Below, piece after piece: positions 11,109-23,165 of a stretch of DNA of 64,000 nucleotides (positions are counted from its first letter, which is position 1; each line of letters begins with the position of its first letter). A program made the position numbers and the translations under genes. Origin of the DNA: Cephalopachus bancanus (taxonomy: Eukaryota > Chordata > Mammalia > Primates > Tarsiidae); assembly GCA_027257055.1 (NCBI GenBank), contig JAPVLO010000518.1:1550001-1614000 (forward strand), in the 5' to 3' direction. The notes under the pieces were generated by a model. That model worked only from the letters and a program-made list of their open reading frames with translations, made no database searches and was not told where the DNA came from.

Positions 11109-11929
11109 CCTCCTTATCAGCTTCTTCTCATCCTATTCCATTCTTAAGTCACTCTAATTTGACTTCTTTCACCTTCACCTCCATCAAAAGAGATTCTGCT
11201 CCAGGTCTCCTATGATCTCCATTTTCTTGAACCTAACGAACACTGGTCATTTCTCATATTACTTTCCTTGACACCGTTGGGCCTATCTTTCCTCTTGTTA
11301 CATTCTCTTCCCTTGGCCAGGGACCCTGGACCCTGCTGTGCAGTTTGTGCTGCACCAAGATGTCTGGTCTAGGGTGTGATGGGAGCTGAAATGTAGCCCA
11401 CAACTGGGCTGACCAGTGCCCTGGTGTGGGCTGAATCTTCCCAGAGAAAGCAGATGCCTAATTCTTCTCGAAAAGCCACTGGCCACTGGCCACGCCCTGA
11501 GTGTGTAGAAACGCCTCAGCCAGAGGAGATGCTTTTTAAAAACCAGGCTTCCCTGGAGCAGCACCTCTTTCTAATTCTCATAAAATCTAGTAATGGCCTT
11601 GCCTTGGTCTTCTTCTAGTTTTTCTCCTACAGTTCCGTTTGTATTTTCCAGCCTCTTCTACCTGTTGACAGGAATGACTGCAGTAGTCAATCAGCATTTG
11701 TTCCTCCTCTGTATCCATTCTGATCATTTTCACTCCGTTGTGCAAAGGGCAACTAGATGGATCTTTTCAAAATGCAGATATGAAACCCAGATTCTTCACA
11801 GTGCCTGCCTGGCTGACTTAGTCTGGCTCAGCTTTCCCACCCCCTCCTCCCCCCTCCTCCCCCCGCTGGATCTTGATGACTCTACTTTTCGTGCTCCACC
11901 CACATAGTCTTCTTCGTGCCTCTCTTTCT
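11109..11929 (+). mobile_element. Probable L2 fragments
   Basis: Pieces at about 11140-11285 and 11640-11830 resemble L2 ORF sequence in the sense direction. The stretch between (about 11290-11590) is unassigned. The ORFs on either strand are broken and show no complete domain. Confidence 0.4.
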
Positions 11930-12031
11930 TTCTTTTTCTCTTTCTTTCTTTCTTTCTTTCTTTTTCCTTCCTTCCTTCCTTCCTTCCTTCCTTCCTTCCT
12001 TCCTTCCTTCCTTCCTTCCTTCCTTCCTTTC
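11930..12031. repeat. (CTTT)n/(CCTT)n microsatellite
   Basis: About 100 bases of pure pyrimidine tetranucleotide repeat, first CTTT units and then about 17 CCTT units, directly abutting the tail side of the antisense Alu at 12032. It probably grew from that Alu's tail. The 92- to 103-aa ORFs here (runs of SFLPSFLP or EGRKEGRK) are translations of the repeat. Confidence 0.95.
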
Positions 12032-12304
12032 TTGTTGGAGTCTCACTGTCACCCAGACTGGAGTGAAGTGGCATGCTCCCGGCCACCGCAGCCTCCACCT
12101 GCTGGGCTCCAGCGATCCTTCCGCCTCAGCCTTCCAAGTAGCTGGAACTACAGGTGCGCGCTACCATGCCCAGCTAATTTTTGATTTATTGTAGAGACGA
12201 GGTCTTGCCAAGTTGCCTGGGCGGGTCTCGAACCCGCGGGTTCAGGCAATCCACTCGCCTTGGGCTCCCAAAGTACTGGGATTACAGAGCCACCAAGCCC
12301 GGCC
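12032..12304 (-). mobile_element. Alu, lineage-specific, antisense
   Basis: Reverse complement of a full-length dimer. The B-box hairpin is intact (GCGGGTCTCGAACCCGC at 12222-12238). It retains the longer 'CTTGCCAAGTTGCC' segment. Confidence 0.93.
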
Positions 12305-12680
12305 TGTTTCTGTATTTTGCTATTTGCACTCCCTGGGGCCTTTGCATGTCCTGGCTCCTCCTACTCTCCCTCTACTCCTTAATCTAGTTAACATCTAACG
12401 TTTCACACCCCACCTCTTTCTGTTCTGGATCGGGTTTTTATTTTAAATATGCTGGATTTTTTTAAAATTTTGAATGCATATGAATTTTTTTTTTTTTTTT
12501 TTTTTGCCTTCAGAGCATTTACTCAAGTTTACAGTTATACTTTTATTAATGTGATTCTCTGACCAAACTCTGTCTTTTCCTCCTCTGGATGTGAATTCCA
12601 TGAGAGCAATTTACCACCGTAGTCTCAATGCCTGCCACATAGTATTTGAAAAACTAACAGTTGTTGAAATAATAAAAGAA
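12305..12680 (+). mobile_element. L2 3' end
   Basis: Resembles the L2 3' end ('TGCACTCCCTGGGGCCTTTGCATGTCC', 'GAATTCCATGAGAGCAATT...CCTGCCACATAGTA...GTTGAAATAATAAA'). A T22 run at 12484-12505 interrupts it. Confidence 0.6.
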
Positions 12681-12714
12681 TGTATAAGTACTTAGAAAAA
12701 ATTTATATTATACT

Positions 12715-12835
12715 ATTTATTAACCTTATGTTCTTGGGCAAGTGAGTTAATCTGTTTACCTGTAATATGGTATAAATAATATCTGCTCATGGAACTATTA
12801 TAAGAATTAAGTACAAATATTTGTGTGTGTATATG
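12715..12835 (+). mobile_element. MIR
   Basis: Matches the MIR core ('TTCTTGGGCAAGTGAGTTAATCTG...ATATCTGCTCATGGAACTATTATAAGAATTAAG'). Confidence 0.7.
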
Positions 12836-12898
12836 TTAAAAATAACCACAGTTCTTCCTATTTTGACTTCCCCTTTTGACTTGAAATAATGCTTTCGA

Positions 12899-13190
12899 GC
12901 CGGGCTCGGTGGCTCAGCCTATAATCCCGCGCCTTTGGGAGGCTGAGATGAGTGGATTGCCTGAGCCCGCGGGTTCGAGACCCGCCTGGGCAGCGAGACC
13001 TCATCTCTACAATAAATCAAAAAATCAACCGGGTGTGGTAGCGCATGCCCGTAACTCCAGCTACTGGGAAGGCTGAGGCAGAAGGATCACCGGAGCCCAG
13101 CAGGTTGAGGCTGCGGTGGCCGGGAGCGGCCACTCCACTCCAGTCTGGGTGACAGAGTGAGACTCCAACTCAAAAAAAAAAAAAAAAAGA
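12899..13190 (+). mobile_element. Alu, young lineage-specific subfamily
   Basis: Full-length dimer with the short 'GGGCAGCGAGACC' form and the T-arm-like B box. Flanked by a 16-bp near-perfect duplication, GAAATAATGCTTTCGA at 12883 and GAAAGAATGCTTTCAA at 13189. Confidence 0.95.
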
Positions 13191-13204
13191 AAGAATGCTT
13201 TCAA

Positions 13205-14115
13205 GTCAAAACACAAGTGAAAAATTGAGAGAATGTATTTGTAATTCATATCACAAATAAAAAGCCAACAAAGATCTAATATTCCCAAATACAAAGACCC
13301 TTTAAATGGAAGGCAAAAATAGACTAAGAATTATATAGAAAAATGAGCAAATGATATGAATAGATAATTCAGGGAAATAGTTATAAAAATGGCCCTTAAA
13401 CATATAAAAAGGTGTTCAATCTCATTCATTACAGTAGAAACACAAGTTAAACCTCACAGAGATACCACGTCTCATTTATTAAATTGGCAAAATTCTGAAG
13501 TTGCCAACATAAGCTTGGAAAGGCTGTGGAAGGTTGGCCTTCTCATACATTGCTGGTGGGAATAAAAAATTGCATAAGCCCCAAGGAGAGGACTGTGGCT
13601 ATAGTTAAGAAAACCACATGTGCATTTGTCTTTTGACCCAGCAAACATTACTCCCACTTCTAGGAATATAGCCTCAAGATATACCTCAAAAAATATGAAA
13701 ATATACATGGACAAGGTTATTCACTGCAACATCATTTGTAACTAAAATATTGGAAGCTACATAGCTGTTCAAATGGAGGTGCTTGTGGACTACAGTAATA
13801 CACACAATGAAATACTATGTTGCTGCAAAAAAAAGAATGAGAAGGATCTCTGTAAGGTGATGCAAGCTACTTCCACAGATTCTGGTAAGGGAAAAAAGCC
13901 AAGTGCAAAAGAGCATGTGTATAAAGGACGTCATCTTTTGAGTAAGAGAAAAGAGGGAACAAGAACACATGCAAATATCTGCATAGCTTTACAAAAAGAA
14001 ACACAGGAAGGATAAACCAGAAAGTCATGACGTTGTTTACTCAGAGGATTGGTAGAATGGGTAGAACAAAGGAGGAAAGAAACTTCTCTGAGGATACCTT
14101 TTCGGGTCATGTTAA
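13205..14115 (+). mobile_element. L1ME-type 3' end
   Basis: End of L1 ORF2 and 3' UTR, heavily diverged: 'GCCCTTAAACATATAAAAAGGTGTTCAATC', 'CATACATTGCTGGTGGGAATAAAAAATTGC', 'TTTTGACCCAGCAAACATTACTCCCACTTCTAGGAATATAG'. It continues to an A-rich end near 14115. Confidence 0.8.
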
Positions 14116-14197
14116 TACTCTAATACAAAAAAAGTTAAATTAAGCCATCAAGGATGAGAAACGGGTGAGAAGTAGAGGGGACTAAAACTGAAAGGAA

Positions 14198-14315
14198 ACT
14201 CATCTCTAAACTAGAAATAATACCAGTACCTATATGAGTTAGTGCATGTAAAGTGCTCAGAACAGTGCCTAGCACATGAAAACAGTGTTAACAATATTAC
14301 TATTGTTATTATTAT
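14198..14315 (+). mobile_element. MIR
   Basis: Contains the MIR 3' part 'AGTGCATGTAAAGTGCTCAGAACAGTGCCTAGCACATG'. Confidence 0.7.
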
Positions 14316-14369
14316 ATTAGGTACCTGGGTACTACCCCAAAAGTAGTTTATCATCCATATGTCTACAGT

Positions 14370-14535
14370 GTTTTTACTGAAAGGTTTGGTCCCCCCCCCA
14401 GCCCATCAGTATCTCTTAGAGACTTGTCAGCTATGCACATCTCAAACCTCAATCCAGGCCGACTTAATCAGAATTTGCATTTTTAACAAGATCTTCAGGT
14501 TTAAGTGCTGGACTATAGGACATATATGTGACAAA
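14370..14535. mobile_element. Possible MER5-type DNA transposon
   Basis: 'TTAATCAGAATTTGCATTTTTAACAAGATCTTCAGG' resembles the MER5A interior. A run of nine C (14391-14399) precedes it. Terminal repeats are not clear. Confidence 0.4.
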
Positions 14536-14539
14536 AATA

Positions 14540-15665
14540 ATCACATAAGATGGCAAACTCCAAGTGGCAGATGAAGGACACCAGAAATACATGTCCCCGG
14601 CGCCCAATTCCTCCTTAATAATTGGTTCTGTTAGGATTTGCTCAGAGATGTCCAAGCCTTAAGAAAAGCAACTATGGTTTTACACAACGTGCCCTGATAG
14701 CCTTAGTTTTTCAGCACTGGACGCTCACAGCGTCCTGGTGCCCTTGAAGAGAGCGCCCTCGTGTGTATAAGAGAGGGGATCACCAGCACTGCTTCTCGGA
14801 TGAAAGACCGCACCAGGCTCCAAGGAGGGTGCTGGGCCTTCTGCTGGGGAGGTCGGGTCTCTTTGTCGGAAGCCACTGGTGTCTACAAGCGCGCTCTTCA
14901 GCCTTAAGACTGGCTGCAAATAGCTAGCTTGTCACCCGTGTCACTACAGTGTGCACACGCAGAAATGCACAAAGCAGGAAAAAGAGGTTCCTGGTGAAGC
15001 CTTGCCCCAGGACGAAGACATAAAGCCCCGGGAAAGTGTTCCTGTTGAAATCGTTTTCTATCCCTCACCTTCGTGGATCCCGGCACTCTGGCCACGGTGC
15101 TCTCTTGCATCCTAGTTCTTAGAAGCACAACAGGCTGCTTCTTTTCCTTCCTCCTCCCTCCCTCCCCTCCTCCCTCCGTTTCTCCCTCTCCTTCCCTCCC
15201 TCCCTTCTTTATTTCCATTATGTAAATGGAGGGAACTCCGTGTATATTCTTTTCTCTTAAGTAACACGTTCTATTACTTTACTTAATAAAAAAACAAAAG
15301 GTGCTTTGTACTTTCCAACTTGAATGCCCGGGAAAGAACCTATCACACGTCGCCTTGGTGAGCAATAGACAATCAATATCTGCAAGTAAAGTTTTCCCAA
15401 GGCAGCTCAACAACAAAAAAATTTTTTAATCACACATTGTCATTCGGCATTTCCTAAATTGTCGAATGTTCCTGTGCCCATCTGAGTCCCTAATGACTGT
15501 CTTTGAAAATGTGTTTGGGTTTTTTCATTTAAAAATACGGACCGGACCCGCACTGTTCTCCACTTGAATGCTGTCGCTTGTGGATTGTGCTGCTGCAGGC
15601 GACAGGAGTCCCACCTTCAGGAACTCCTAGGCGGTGGAGGGATGAGCCCAGGCGTCCCTTGCAGT
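14540..15665. other. Upstream flank of the SLC26A5 promoter
   Basis: Mostly unique sequence, rising in G+C towards the CpG island. 14700-15130 is moderately CpG-rich ('GAGAGCGCCCTCG', 'GCGCGCTC', 'CCCCGGG') and could hold an enhancer or alternative promoter. 15131-15215 is a CT-rich low-complexity tract. No coding sequence is recognised. Confidence 0.45.
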
Positions 15666-15683
15666 AAATCTGGGACGTAGGCG

Positions 15684-15975
15684 GGCGGGCGCGGTGGCTC
15701 AAGCCTGCATTCCCAGCTCTTTGGGAGGTCGAGGCCAGAGGATTGCCTGAGCCCGGGGGTTCGAGATCAGCCTGGACAACTTGACGAGACCTCGTCTCTA
15801 CAAGACATCATAAAAGTTAGCCGGGCGTGGTGGTGTGCGCACGTCGTCCCTGCTACTTGGAAAGCTGAGGCAAAGCCTGAGCCCAGCAGACTGAGGCTGC
15901 GCTGGCCAGGAGCGTGCCACTGCACTCCAACCTGGGTGACAGAGTGAGACATTGACTCAAAATAAATAAATAAAT
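15684..15975 (+). mobile_element. Alu, older subfamily
   Basis: Dimeric Alu with an (AAAT)n tail, starting GGCGGGCGCGGTGGCTCA. Flanked by an 11-bp duplication with one change, AAATCTGGGAC at 15666-15676 and AAATCTGAGAC at 15976-15986. Confidence 0.92.
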
Positions 15976-16079
15976 AAATCTGAGACCTGGACCGCCAAGG
16001 TGTTGTTCCCTAGCGCACTCTAGAAAATTTCAGGTGCTTGAGGAGAGGCCTCTAGGGAGCAGGGGCGCGCAGAGCGCCC

Positions 16080-16440
16080 GGCCCGCGGCAGCTTGCGGCT
16101 GCGGGGGGCGGGGTCTCCGCGGGCGGGGCGGGGCAGGGTGGGGCGGGCTCGGGTTAGCCCGAGGGGCGCGGCGCCTCCACCTGCCAGGCCGGCACCTCCT
16201 CCTGGAGCCGCACGGGAGGCAGCGGCGCGGCGGGGAGGCTGGCGCGGAGGCTGCTGCGGCTGGGGAGCGCGGCGGGGCGGCGGCTCCGCCCAGGGCAGCC
16301 CCGGGCAGGCGGGCCGGTGAGTGCGCGGGGCCGCGCGGTCGGGCCGCCGGGGAGGGGTCTGCGGGCCGGCCGGGCCGGGCCGCGGTTGTCTCTGCCGGTT
16401 CCGGCGGGGGGCTTCTCGCTCGGGCTCTTGTCCCCATCTT
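16080..16440 (+). promoter_or_regulatory. SLC26A5: CpG-island promoter of SLC26A5
   Basis: Dense CpG island with several GC boxes (Sp1-type GGGCGG on either strand) at 16105-16113, 16121-16134 and 16140-16147, and no TATA box in the expected position. It precedes a consensus splice donor at 16317 and lies on the correct strand, about 28 kb upstream of the prestin start codon. Long ORFs here on both strands (up to 313 aa) arise because G+C-rich sequence rarely contains stops. They have no domains and are not genes. Confidence 0.75.
16150..16316 (+). other. SLC26A5: SLC26A5 exon 1 (non-coding, probable)
   Basis: The 3' boundary is supported by a strong donor, CCG|GTGAGT, with GT at 16317-16318. 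The 5' boundary (transcription start) is a guess within the CpG island. Human SLC26A5 also begins with non-coding exons, which fits this layout. Confidence 0.5.
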
Positions 16441-17095
16441 TCACTCATTCCTAAAGCCAACACGTTGTGACCTGCCCCCAGCGCGCCTGGTCCCCAAATC
16501 CAGGCTGGAGAAGTCCCCAGGGGCGCTTTTCTTTGCATCCCTTCCCACCTCCCACCCCACCCCCCATTTCTCCTTCACCCTCTGCAGCCTCAACGTGGAA
16601 TTTTTACTAGACATTCGCCTCGTAAAGTCCCTTTGGCCCCCACCCAACCCTTGGCTGCTTGCAGTTCGGTTGCCGAAATTCTCGCGGGCCCTGGCACTGC
16701 TGGGGCCGGAACCAGCATCCTTCCCGGGTACCGCCTGTTGGCGTCCAAATCGAGTTAAACAAAACCCCTCGGGGATTCCTTTAGCCTTCTCTCCGGAGAC
16801 CACGAGCTGCCTCCGCTTATGCCGGGGGTTCCGCCGGCCTCTGACTGCCTGGAGCTCCCAGGGAGGGGCAGCCTCGGTCCAGAGACTGGGTCCCCGCCAG
16901 CACCCGGCAACGCCTGAGCCTCGGCTCTCCAGCTTCTCCGTTAACGAAAGGGATGTCAGAGTCTTCCCGCCATAAAGCTTTGGCATTGGCCTCCTGCTCA
17001 AACCCCTTCTCCCTCCTAAACACGGATCGTGGTGGGTGCTCCACCTTCCTAGCGGTTCTGACCTTCTGAAAGCTCCGGTGGTTTAAATGCAGGAA
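16441..17095. other. SLC26A5: Intron 1, CpG-island shore
   Basis: G+C-rich single-copy sequence trailing off from the island. It contains parts of long ORFs on both strands that look non-coding. No repeat is seen. Confidence 0.5.
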
Positions 17096-17430
17096 AGATG
17101 GCCAGCCTGGGCAACATACCTAGATCTAGTCTCTACCAAAAAAAATCAAATTGCCAGGCGTGAGCTCCCAGCACTTGGAGAGGCCGAGGCAGGAGGATTG
17201 CTTAAGCCCAGGGGTTCGAAACCAGCCTGAGCAGCATAGACCTTGTCTCTCCGAAAAATTAAAAAAAAAAATTAAAAATTAGTCTAGCATGGTGGCGCCT
17301 GCCTGTAGTCCCAGCTACTCTCGGGGAGGCTGAGGAGGGAGGATCGCAGGCTACAATGAACTGTGATCATGCCACTGCATTCCAGCCTGGGTGATACAGT
17401 GGGACTCCGATTCAAAAAAAAAAAAAAAGT
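17096..17430 (+). mobile_element. AluJ-like, old
   Basis: A short Alu piece (17100-17150, 'CCAGCCTGGGCAACATACCTAGATC') is followed by a dimer (17152-17430) without the younger lineage marks, ending in (A)14. Confidence 0.85.
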
Positions 17431-18821
17431 AGTTGGTCAAGGCACCGATGTACTTGCATTGACTGTACCTGATCTAGCGAGTGTGCTGTGCCAGCCCCGC
17501 CCCCAGACGCCATGGACATTCTTAGTGAACTTAACGCCCCTGAGATAGAAAAGGCTGTGAGGCTTAGAGTCTGTCATACTCAGTGATCTATCCCAGAAAC
17601 AGATAACTGAGTTCCACATGTTCTCACTCATAAGCAGACCTTGGACAATTATCACAACAGTATAAGAAAGGGATTGGCAGTAGTGGGAAACTGCCGGGGG
17701 TGGGTTCGTCAACAAGGGTACCTGTACAATGAACATTTTTATACCTGACTCTAAATTGTATACCACAGCTTTAAAAGAAAAAGCTGCCAGTATCTGCTAG
17801 TTATGAAGGCTATGATGAGATACGATGTGGGGTGGGCAAGATTATTTTCCTTGCATTGATGAATAACTGTGTTATCACTCTGGGGTGTAGAACTTAAAAA
17901 ACACTAGCGGAGACTCTTTTAATGACAAATGGCAACATTGGGGGAGGGACTGAGATTTAGTTTTTTCTTATCTGAAAACTGGGTACAGTGTGCATTAAAT
18001 ATAAATATTATCTAATGGAAGGGAATTTGAAATATACAATAGAAAGCATAAGCCTTTTTGAAAAAGAAATTTGAAATACGTTTTTTGCCAGGCAAGCCTT
18101 CTAATGACCGAAGTATTTGGTTTGTAAAGGAAGACTTTCAGGCAGCATAGGAGGAAGAGAGAGAAATTCAAACTAATTTGCATTAGAAAGGAACTTAGGG
18201 TAAAAAATTCCTAGGTAAGGTTGCTCTGGCTGATATCTTAAGTGCTCTGTTGGAAAGCTTTCTAGTCTATTAGGTAACACCTGAAGCCCCAATTCTGTTA
18301 CGTAGTATTTCTTTTTTTTTCTCTTTAACTACTCTGAAACTATACAGAGTTACACATTGCTCATTAATTTATGAGCGATACTGAAAGAATTGACTCAATC
18401 CAACAGATATTTGAGTGCCTTCCATGTGTTTTAGAGCTTTGTTAACTGAAGCAGAATGGAAGATTGAGGGATTTCCCAATTAAAACAACAGTGGGCTGAC
18501 TTGTGAGATGTAGATGTGGGTTTGCTCTATTTCACTGAAAACAGAACAGTTGAGTTTTCCTCTCATTCTAAATGCCATGTGTGTCCCCTGGTACCTTAGT
18601 CATTTTGCAATTTTTCTTCCATTACAAGTAGTCTGCATTTTTAATCCAAATAAAACAGTTTTCTAGAAAATATCATAATAAATATGTCCATTGTCCCTGG
18701 TGTTCGCATTACCATTAAGTTAGTATAGCTAAATCAACAAGTAAAATGAAGAAATGATGGTTTTTTTCTTTCCGTTGGTTTCAAACTAGTGAAATATTTC
18801 CTGAAAGAGGACAAAGTCTGC
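17431..18821. other. SLC26A5: Intron 1, no exon seen
   Basis: 17580-17770 has weak L1 3'-end resemblance ('GTTCCACATGTTCTCACTCATAAGC'). 18395-18470 resembles antisense L2/MIR. Nothing else is recognised. Confidence 0.4.
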
Positions 18822-19115
<294 letters not shown>

Positions 19116-20128
19116 AAGATGTCAGTAGGGATAAATTTAATTCTCTGATGTCTCCCAAGCTATGTGTTAATCTAAGTCCATTCTTTTGGAGGATGGATCC
19201 AATTTCATGAAATTGTTCAATCCTTCTTTGGAGACTAGTTCTGGAGCCAATTTCATAAAAATTTTTTTATTGTAGATACCAACAAACACCAACATCATTA
19301 TCTTCTCCCCCGCTTTGCCCTTGAAGACAATCATATTCTAGGGGACAGGACTTTTTCAGACTCTAAAGAATACTAGGGACTTTATCCCCAGGGGGAAAAG
19401 TGCACACTCATTCAAAATGTTGCATTTCTTTCAGAGGATTCCTGGTGCCCTGGTTATGAGACCTTGCTTTATAATGGGACAACAAATTAGTCAAAGGGTA
19501 GATAAATAGAAGGAAATGGAAATAAAGCAAGGGTGTGGTTAAATCCACAAGTTGAGTGGATATGATTTTATTTACTTTCAAATGGAATACCAGGCCTCTT
19601 GATTAGTGTTCCATGAATGGGAAGTAATAACTGCATTACCGTGAAAGACTAAAGACAAATTAGTCCTATTAATTTTTTTATTGAGTAAAATCAACATTTA
19701 TCTTAAACATTTCTGAGTTTTGTTTTTCTATTTTTCTTACTCTTTTCAAGGAAACCGTTCTGAGGGGATTTGCTTCCAGTACTGGTGCCCCATTCAGGAC
19801 AATTTCTCACATGCAAACTTTTGTGCTAAGTATGGGAATGGTTGAGTTCAAAAATTGCACTTTCTCTCTTTCTCTCTCCCTCCCTTTCCCCAATTACCCC
19901 TCCAAGTTCATCTTTAGCAAAAAAAAAAGATAGATTTATAGATTTATTTATATGCATATTGTATAATTAGCATATCCCATGTAAACCACTGTGATGAAAG
20001 TAGCTGTATCTTGGAAGGGAGTGGGTTAGTATTAGGAATGAAAGAACAGCATTAATAAATATTTTGGAGGTAGCTTCTTTCAAAGAACAAACCAGCAAAT
20101 TAACTTTGTTTTCTTCCTCAATACATAG
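19116..20128. other. SLC26A5: Intron 1, right part
   Basis: No repeat recognised. It ends in the probable exon 2 acceptor, '...TTTGTTTTCTTCCTCAATACATAG' (AG at 20127-20128). Confidence 0.45.
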
Positions 20129-20252
20129 GACTGAGAAGTGAACTCTCCCTTCCTCTGCTCTCAGCCCCACGGATCAAGGTCTCTCTGAACTGCACTGGAG
20201 CTCCCAGCTGGGGATCCTGTCCCCTGACCCTTGTGCTGCACATTGGATCTGG
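20129..20252 (+). other. SLC26A5: SLC26A5 exon 2 (non-coding, probable)
   Basis: A 124-bp segment bounded by a pyrimidine-rich acceptor (AG at 20127-20128) and a good donor, CTGG|GTAAGG (GT at 20253-20254). It contains no ATG on the sense strand, as suits a 5' UTR exon, and it is G+C-richer than its surroundings and free of repeats. Human prestin mRNA has untranslated exons before the coding start. The assignment rests on splice sites and context only. Confidence 0.55.
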
Positions 20253-20549
20253 GTAAGGGAGGGCCTTAGAACTAGTAAAATGTGGGAGTGGATCACATTT
20301 ATCTGGATTGAAGAATTCCTTACAATTTCCAGAGGCCTGAATCACACCACAATTAGAGAAAAATGTGAGAGAATGCCAGAACCATCCCACCTTACTCTTA
20401 CCTTTTAACTTGGGTCATGATCAGCCTAACTGATCTTTTGATGTTAACCAGCTTTGACTTAACCTTATTCTTGAGTGGCAACTAGGTGACTAGCCATCAA
20501 CCCTAGAATGTCATTGATGGATGTTTATTAGATTCATAAATTAATGGAG

Positions 20550-20660
20550 GGTTTAATCCAAACCCTGCCACTAACCAGGCATGTGATCTCAGGCAAGTTA
20601 CAAGTCAGTTAAATTATTCGTACCTTAATTTTTCTATGTATAAAATGAGGATGTCATGTG
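20550..20660 (+). mobile_element. MIR
   Basis: MIR core: 'CCTGCCACTAACCAGGCATGTGATCTCAGGCAAGTTAC...TATAAAATGAGGATG'. Confidence 0.7.
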
Positions 20661-20662
20661 GG

Positions 20663-20832
20663 ACCAGTGATTCTCAGCTACTAATGTATAATTTCATTGC
20701 ATTTGGATTGCCTGGGAGTTTGTTAAAAAAGAGAGATTCTGATTTAATTAGACTGGAGTAGGCCCAGGCATCTCCATTTTTCAAAAGTTCCCCCTGGAAA
20801 TACTGATGTCCAGCCAAGATTGAGAATCACTG
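20663..20832. mobile_element. MER5-type (hAT-Charlie) non-autonomous transposon
   Basis: Has the MER5 layout: terminal 'CAGTGATTCTCAGC' and its inverse 'GATTGAGAATCACTGGG', with the interior 'GAGATTCTGATTTAATTAGACTGG'. The terminal inverted repeats are still readable. Confidence 0.85.
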
Positions 20833-22634
20833 GGTTAAATGATCACTGAGAACTGATTCAAAGATTGTGTCATCTTAGGATAGAAAGCAGGCCCACAAAA
20901 TCCCTGTTGTACACAGTACTACATATACTCAAACCTACACATCCCTTTCTCACAAGCAGGCCAGACCAAGACATTTTGGTTTATTCAGGGAAGATGTGCC
21001 TCCTCATCTTTTTGGTATTCCCATAATGCTTTGCTGAGTTCTCAGCACCCAGTACATTTTGATGGACTGAATTAGGTGTAACTCTGCCTATCCAAGATGA
21101 TTAGTTGTTCCTAAAGGTCCCCAGAGACGATTATATCTCCTCTCTAGGTATCCATGCCAGTGTTTAATAGCCTCTTGAAATTTTCTCCTAGAAGTGATCT
21201 GTGACTCATTGAGGTAGGGAAGAAAGGTGTCAGCAAGGGATAAGGATGATCACCTTGATCGTAGCTGAAATGTGAGCTTCTGTGTCCAAACTGAGATAAA
21301 AAATGATCCTCACACCTTCTCAAGTAGTTGCAGCCTATTGAGTTACTAGAACTGGGAGAGGAAAAAAAGGGCACAGCGTTTACCTTAATCATTTCTTGGG
21401 ACCTAATGTTGTTGTCCTTACATTGTAAATTCTGCAAGTGTTCACACTTGGAAAATTAGCCTTAAATTAATGATAAAAACTATTAAATTGTAAGCCATGA
21501 CACTTATTTGTTTATCCTGCTCTTTTTTTTCTCCTACTACCCTTCATCTCTCAAAATAGCCAGAAGACAAAAAATAATGTGTATATATGACTGTCAGATC
21601 AGTAAAAGAGAGATAGACACAAGTTGAACAAAAACGGAAAAGCAGAAGCATAGAACAAGGGTAAGAGGCACATGAATTGCAAGGAGCAACACTTGATTTC
21701 TTCTCTTACATCTGTTATAAGCTGATTCTCAAGCTTTCTAAAATGTAGGCAAATCACCTGTATCCTGCCTGCTCTGTGTTAGTAAATGTGGTCTTGTGGC
21801 CTGTGACCCCTGCATGCCCCCTTCATGCCCCCTGCAGTCTTCCAGACACCTTGTATGGAGTGGTGTCTCCAGGGGAGAGCTGGCAGCCTAGACATACTCG
21901 GTCTAATTCAGCACTGTCCAATCCCAGGGCCCAGCTTCATTCTAAATCAGATCTTAGGTAGGAGAATATTTTTTTTCTGGAATAGAAAGCTACTGGCTGC
22001 AGAGTTCTTCACCTTTGTGTCTCAGAAGATCTGCCTTCACCAGATATTAAAATTCCAATGCAGATCTACAAAACCAGCTCATTGCCCCCACCTCTCCAGC
22101 CACCTAGAGCTCTTTGAACTCACTGCCATATATTTTTTTTAAATGCATTCTAGAGTTGGAGTCATTTTCTCTGTTCATTGCTGATCATTGTTCCCAATTA
22201 TTTAGTAGTATTGGCAACATGCTGTTTGGTTATTTCATAATTTATTCCTCACCTACTTCATAAAATGAATTAAGTTAGGAACAACTGTGTCAGGAAAAGA
22301 TGGATTTGTCATCATAATTTCAATTCTAATGATGAGAAACTTAAGTATTACTAAACTCCAAGGCCTGTTTATATGTTTACATATAAAAATTTGTCCTTCA
22401 ACGCATCTGATTTTTTTAAGATAGTAAGAATAGTCGAGGTTGTGCTGGTCCTTAGGATTATGATTAATCTGGCTTTTAATTCGTCACTTCCTAAAAACAA
22501 TAAAATTTTGTATAATAATTTAAAATGGTAAGATTTCTTAGCTACTCCCTGTTTATTGAATACTTTCAACAAAAATCTTAAAAGGTAACAGGAGTTTTCA
22601 TTTCTACCTTTCTTTTTTTCTCCTTTCCTTTCTT
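20833..22634. other. SLC26A5: Intron 2, no feature recognised
   Basis: Single-copy-looking sequence. The ORFs 21144-21437 (minus), 21776-22142 (plus) and 22369-22653 (minus) show no domain or splice support. Confidence 0.4.
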
Positions 22635-22639
22635 TCTTC

Positions 22640-23165
22640 CTTGATTCACTCATTCATTCAACAAATGTCTAATGAATTCCTCCTGTGTCCCTGGCCTCAT
22701 GGAGCTCACATTCTCATGAAGAGAGGGGAGAAAACAAAAAATAAAGTAAAATATAGTGTAGGTCAGATGGTGATACATGCTATGGAGAAAAATACAGCTG
22801 GGAAGAAGCCGGTAGAAGAGTTGGTTGTACAATTTTTAAAATAAGGTGGTCAGAGAAATCTTCCCCCAGGAAAGTGATATTGAGCATAGCCTCGAAGGCA
22901 GTGAAGAAGTTATGAGGCTGCCTGGGGATACAGCGTTCTAGCCAGTGCAAAGCCACTGAGGAAGGTTGAGTCTGGCATGTTCATAAAACGGTAAGGAGGC
23001 CTGTGTGGCTGGAACAGAGTGACAGGGTGGGAAGTGGAAAGAAATTACTTCAGCAAAGAAAGGAGCAGGGGACAGGAGTTTAGGAAGATCACACAGGGCC
23101 TTGTAGGGGTTTTTCAGTGGAATACTCATAAGGGGATATGAGTATGGGATTTCTCACTGTTTTGT
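22640..23165 (-). mobile_element. L2 3' part, antisense
   Basis: Starts with 'CATTCATTCAACAAATGTCTAATGAATTCC', the reverse complement of the L2 tail, and runs through 'GATGGTGATACATGCTATGGAGAAAAATACAGCTGGG' to 'CACACAGGGCCTTGTAGGGG', all matching the L2 3' ORF end in antisense. Confidence 0.8.

Noticed and set aside
11796..12194. ORFs of about 100 aa with repeating SFLPSFLP or EGRKEGRK
   Set aside because: Direct translations of the tetranucleotide microsatellite and the adjoining Alu.
16034..16975. 313-codon ORF and overlapping long ORFs on both strands in the CpG island
   Set aside because: All frames are open because the sequence is G+C-rich. The translations are Arg/Pro/Ala/Gly-rich, have no domain, and run across the likely exon 1 donor.
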